From a virus, in the IMG/VR virus record IMGVR_UViG_3300042876_000925, positions 1 through 42,417 of that record: 42,417 bases of DNA, one strand, 5' to 3'. Shown piece after piece: positions 39,621 through 42,417 of the stretch. The first letter of the stretch is position 1; each line of letters opens with the position of its first letter. The notes beneath the pieces were generated by a model, which did not search any database, had not been told where the DNA came from, and saw nothing but the letters and a program-made list of their open reading frames with translations. A program made the translations under genes and the position numbers.

Positions 39621-40577
39621 TCACAGCGGCGCGTCGGGGAACCGCTCGTCGAATTGCTCGCAGAGGCGCAGCGCCTCGCGGCTGTAAGTCGGAAAGTCGG
39701 AGTGCAGCCGGCCGAACTGGCCGAGGGCGGCGGGGCGCTTGCTCCCGGTCCACCCGAGGTAATCCCAGAGGAACCGCACCGCGTCGGCGGCCGTGCGCGT
39801 CCGCGCCTGCTGCGCCTTGTTCTTGTCGAACGCCCCGAGGCACTGGACCTCGTGCGCTCGGCGGCAGAGCCCGAGCGCCGTGGCGACGTGGTGCTGCACC
39901 TTCAGCAAGTTCAGCGTCCCGGCGAACGCGCGGAACTCGACCAGCCCGGCGGAGAAGAGCTTGCGGAAGTTGATCATCCCGCGCCCGCACAGCGTCGCCG
40001 CCGTCACCTTGTGCTGCGGCTCCCGCGCCTCCGCCATCTGGCGGGCCAGCGTCGCCACCTGCGGCGCGAGCGGCGCGGCGTAGAGGTTCAGGTGCCGGCC
40101 CGTTCCCGTTTGGCCGTAGATCGCTCTCGCGTGCCAGCGGGCGATGTGCGCCAGCTTCCGCGCGAACTCCCCGCGCGCGTCCGGGTCGCTCGTGCCGATC
40201 ACGCTGTCCGCGCTCACGGTCACATGGCAGCCGCAACTGGCGTTCACGCGGGCGCCGATCGCGTTGGCCCACCCCACGAACCCGCACAGCGTCTCCACCC
40301 CCGCCTCCCCCTTGAGGATGGGCGAGACAAACTCGCAGGCGGCGTGCCCGCGCTCCGGCTGGATCGAGCTGTCGCGTTCGGCCCGCCACCACTTGCCGTT
40401 GAAGGTCGGGGCGGCGATCACGGCCCGGTTCGGGTCGAGCGCGCTCGTCACCGGGCGTCCTCCGTGGTAGCTGCCCACCGACAGGTCGGCGGCGGTTGGA
40501 ACGGTCGTTTCCAGCTCGACGCCGAAGGTGATCTCGCTGGCTTTGAGGTCGGGAATGGTCTGGCGTTTCATCCCCAT
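39621..40577 (-). CDS. Amidoligase (COOH-NH2 ligase family)
   Basis: 318 residues. The start of the domain, EITFGVELETTVP, and later EFVSPILKGEAG, ASCGCHVTVSAD, GRGMINFRKL and VEFRAFAGTLN are the family signatures of amidoligases related to glutamine synthetase and glutamate-cysteine ligase. They join an amino group to a carboxylate using ATP. Known phage versions often have an amidotransferase neighbour, as here. The substrate cannot be read from sequence: a modified base, a peptide or a protein are all possible. Confidence 0.85.
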   Translation of the reverse strand: MGMKRQTIPDLKASEITFGVELETTVPTAADLSVGSYHGGRPVTSALDPNRAVIAAPTFNGKWWRAERDSSIQPERGHAACEFVSPILKGEAGVETLCGFVGWANAIGARVNASCGCHVTVSADSVIGTSDPDARGEFARKLAHIARWHARAIYGQTGTGRHLNLYAAPLAPQVATLARQMAEAREPQHKVTAATLCGRGMINFRKLFSAGLVEFRAFAGTLNLLKVQHHVATALGLCRRAHEVQCLGAFDKNKAQQARTRTAADAVRFLWDYLGWTGSKRPAALGQFGRLHSDFPTYSREALRLCEQFDERFPDAPL

Positions 40578-40693
40578 TGTGTTGCCAGCCGCCCCCGCGT
40601 GGGGTCCATCGGTTTAGAACACCATTTTAACGGCGGTTTAACTCACCGTTGCCGCGCTTGGCGCGCGGGCTGCTCCGCGCGCGGCGGCCGCCC

Positions 40694-40718
40694 GCCTGTA
40701 ACATTTCGCGTTACAGGC
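40694..40718. repeat. Hairpin in the gap before the amidoligase
   Basis: GCCTGTAAC (40694-40702) pairs with GTTACAGGC (40710-40718) around a 7-base loop. It is followed by a 16-base palindrome and a terminator. Between it and the amidoligase start lies an A/T-rich patch (about 40610-40642) with two GTTAAA motifs, where a minus-strand promoter could lie. Confidence 0.5.
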
Positions 40719-40725
40719 CGGGCCC

Positions 40726-40741
40726 GTCCGGACGTCCGGAC
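40726..40741. repeat. 16-base palindrome, second perfect copy
   Basis: GTCCGGACGTCCGGAC, identical to 7871-7886, directly next to the terminator. In this copy the site is intergenic, so coding constraint does not explain it. Confidence 0.7.
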
Positions 40742-40742
40742 G

Positions 40743-40770
40743 CAAAAAAGGGCGGCCCGCAGGCCGCCCT
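40743..40770 (-). terminator. Rho-independent terminator after the glycosyltransferase
   Basis: AGGGCGGCC (40749-40757) and GGCCGCCCT (40762-40770) form a 9-base-pair stem with a 4-base loop. On the minus strand six T residues follow. It ends the operon of the glycosyltransferase and ParB-like genes. Confidence 0.85.
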
Positions 40771-40791
40771 CGCTTTACCTCCTTCCCCCTC

Positions 40792-41556
40792 TTACGGCGC
40801 GAGCCGCAAGCTCTGGCGGCGCTGCACGTCCACCACCACCCTGTCTTGGCTCTTGTATTGCTCGAAGCGCATGTGCGCCTTCCACTTCCCTTGTAGATAG
40901 CGTTTCTCCGCCTCGATCCGCTCCGCCGAGCGGAACAGCGAGTTCCCCCCGAGGTTCTTGTCCCGCTCCTGGGCGAAGCAGAACCGCGACTCGTGCCACA
41001 CGATCCGGTTGAGCATCAGCTCCGTCAGCGTCGCGTCGATGTCGCACTTGCACTTCAGCAGCTCGTCCCACCGCACCGCCTTCCCGATCACCCCGAGCGC
41101 CCCGCCCATCCAGTTGTGGACGCCGAACGGATCGTTTCGCTGCAAAAGCCGCGGGTCGCTCCGCTGGTGCCAGCCGAACAGCCGCGCCCCCGCCCCCATC
41201 GCGCAGCGCGCCGTGTTCTCCACCATCGCCGCCGTCTCCTCGATCGAGAGCCGGCGCACCTTCAGGCTCACCATGCACATGCAGGCCCCGAGGTCGTCGT
41301 CCAGCATCACCACGCACTCCTCGTCGAACCGGCGCACGATCCAGTTTCGCACCGCGCTGATCCCGTGGATCGCGTCCGGGATCGCCACCGTCTCAAGCCC
41401 GAACGCGGCGTAATCCCCCACCTCCGTCTCCGGCACCACCAGCGTCGCCCCCGGGAAAAGCCGGTGCGTCGTCATCTGGCGGGCCCGGCTCCGGCTCATG
41501 ATCACAGTCCGGATCGCCAGCGGCCGCAGCTCCGGCCACTCGTCAGGACGCTCCAC
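40792..41556 (-). CDS. TET-associated-type glycosyltransferase (TAGT-like)
   Basis: 254 residues. It shows VIMSRSRARQMTTHRLFPGA, a central RNWIVRRFDEECVVMLDDDL with the acidic DDD motif of GT-A-like enzymes, then GVHNWMGGALGVIG and a helical C-terminus. This layout matches the TAGT family, first described next to TET/JBP dioxygenases in phages and proposed to glycosylate 5-hydroxymethylpyrimidines. The start at 41556 overlaps the ParB gene by 14 bases; an ATG at 41499 is the alternative. No TET/JBP gene is seen in this window. Confidence 0.75.
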   Translation of the reverse strand: MERPDEWPELRPLAIRTVIMSRSRARQMTTHRLFPGATLVVPETEVGDYAAFGLETVAIPDAIHGISAVRNWIVRRFDEECVVMLDDDLGACMCMVSLKVRRLSIEETAAMVENTARCAMGAGARLFGWHQRSDPRLLQRNDPFGVHNWMGGALGVIGKAVRWDELLKCKCDIDATLTELMLNRIVWHESRFCFAQERDKNLGGNSLFRSAERIEAEKRYLQGKWKAHMRFEQYKSQDRVVVDVQRRQSLRLAP

Positions 41557-42223
41557 CGTTCCCCTCCCCGGCCGATTTCGCCTTCTGCGCCAGCTCGATC
41601 AGGCGGCGGCCGTGGAGCACCCGCCCCACGCCGAGCTTCCGCGTCTTGCGCGTGATCGAATAGTCCACCTCCCGCACCCCCATGAGCTGCAACGCCAACA
41701 TCCAGTCGCGCAGATCGTGGAACATGAACACCAGATAATCGTGGTGCTCGAACGCCTGGCACTCCATTCGCGGGATCGTCTCCAGCTCGTCGGCCGGATC
41801 CGGCTCGGCGAACAGCCGCGCGATCTCGTCCTCGGTGAACCCCGTCAGCTCCACGTCGAAATCCGGCTGGGTCTCCCGCAAGCGCGACACCAGCTTTTTG
41901 AGGTCGCCCTCGTCCAGATCGGCCAGCTCCGCCAGCCGGTTATCGGCCAGCAGATCCGCCAACTCCTCCGCCTCCGACCCGTAATCCTGCTCGTCCACCG
42001 GAACGCGCTCGCACCCCATCAGGAGCGCGGCTTCGAGCCGCCCGTGGCCGCGGACGACCAGCCCGCTCCGCTTGCTCACGGTGATCGGCGCCCGCCATCC
42101 CTGCTGCTCGATGATCGCGGCGAGAAGCTGGATTTGGTGGGCGCTGTGTCGGTTCGGGTTCGCCGGGTTCGGCTTCAGCTCCGCCGGCGGGATCAGCCGG
42201 GTGTGGGCGCAGTGAACTTCCAT
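41543..42223 (-). CDS. ParB-fold protein with extra C-terminal region
   Basis: 226 residues. The N-terminal ParB domain reads PPAELKPNPANPNRHSAHQI, ITVSKRSGLVVRGHGRLEAA, then ERVPVDEQDYGSEAEE. The C-terminal 70 residues contain HHDYLVFMFHDLRDWMLALQ and VDYSITRKTRKLG, not a standard HTH. ParB proteins with such tails occur next to modification enzymes in phages. TTGACA, 13 bases upstream, overlaps the stop of the partial gene. The protein may select sites or bind nucleotide for the glycosyltransferase. Confidence 0.8.
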   Translation of the reverse strand: MEVHCAHTRLIPPAELKPNPANPNRHSAHQIQLLAAIIEQQGWRAPITVSKRSGLVVRGHGRLEAALLMGCERVPVDEQDYGSEAEELADLLADNRLAELADLDEGDLKKLVSRLRETQPDFDVELTGFTEDEIARLFAEPDPADELETIPRMECQAFEHHDYLVFMFHDLRDWMLALQLMGVREVDYSITRKTRKLGVGRVLHGRRLIELAQKAKSAGEGNGGAS

Positions 42224-42238
42224 TCCAGCCGGGACGTG

Positions 42239-42417
42239 TCAACACCCGCGCCGGCCGGTCACATCCTCAAACACCTTCTCGACGAACGGGGTCACCCGCT
42301 CGATCTGCTCCATCCATGCCCGCCACCTTGGCTCCGCGTCCTCACGGCCCGCCTCCGCGAACGTTGTCAGGTACGCCGAGAGCGCCCCCGCACTTCGAAA
42401 CTCCACCCCCAAGTCGT
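42239..42417 (-). CDS. Unrecognised protein, C-terminus only, cut by the right edge
   Basis: 58 residues followed by TGA at 42239-42241; the N-terminus lies beyond the right edge. It is helical with Trp-rich turns (ALSAYLTTFAEAG, WRAWMEQIERVTPFVEKVF). It is immediately upstream of the ParB-like gene and likely part of that operon. If the sequence is circular it could be the end of the gene starting at 251, but two bases would be missing at the join. Confidence 0.5.
   Translation of the reverse strand, partial: DLGVEFRSAGALSAYLTTFAEAGREDAEPRWRAWMEQIERVTPFVEKVFEDVTGRRGC

Overview
The window is almost certainly a nearly complete genome of a temperate siphophage, or its plasmid-like form, from a GC-rich Gram-negative bacterium. 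The style of the integrase and of the small genes hints at Verrucomicrobiota (Opitutales-like), but that host guess is weak. No rRNA, complete tRNA, CRISPR array or insertion sequence is visible. No gene-free stretch exceeds 300 bases. Almost all genes lie on the minus strand in tightly overlapping operons. The exceptions are the block 8450-10878 (regulator, secreted protein, integrase), a large restriction-modification gene (11178-14000) and a small DUF1508 gene (14125-14292).

Layout, left to right. 1-2557: a visibly AT-richer cassette with a ParB-fold protein that has a HEPN-like C-terminus, a D12-class adenine methyltransferase and a gene cut by the left edge. 2753-8350: an early replication operon read leftward from a divergent control region at about 8351-8449. 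It holds a chain of very small overlapping genes, a winged-helix replication-initiator-like protein with palindromes and iteron-like repeats inside its gene, and a ParB. 8450-11113: a ribbon-helix-helix regulator, a secreted protein, a tyrosine integrase and an attP-like site made of a tRNA 3' end flanked by arm-type repeats. 11178-14000: an MmeI-like single-chain type IIL/IIG restriction-modification enzyme. 14296-16292: a lysis cassette (endolysin, holin-like protein, possible u-spanin, small membrane protein). 16289-25769: tail and connector genes, including a tail fibre and a tape measure protein. 25771-34117: head and packaging genes (cement protein, GP7-type major capsid protein, scaffold-like protein, S49 protease, lambda-type portal, GpA-type terminase, small terminase). 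34148-38902: middle genes, including DUF3102, a sigma-like HTH protein, an AAA+ clamp-loader-like protein with a separate RarA/MgsA-C-like partner, and a Cdc48/FtsH-like AAA ATPase. 38899-42241: a class II glutamine amidotransferase, an amidoligase, a TET-associated-type glycosyltransferase and a third ParB-fold protein.

The most interesting parts are the right-hand block, whose content recalls phage base-hypermodification loci, and the left-hand ParB/HEPN plus methyltransferase cassette, which looks like an acquired defence or counter-defence unit. Because phage genes flank the tRNA fragment on both sides, the sequence is best read as excised or virion DNA with an intact attP, not as an integrated prophage. 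Assignments rest on motif reading without any database search.
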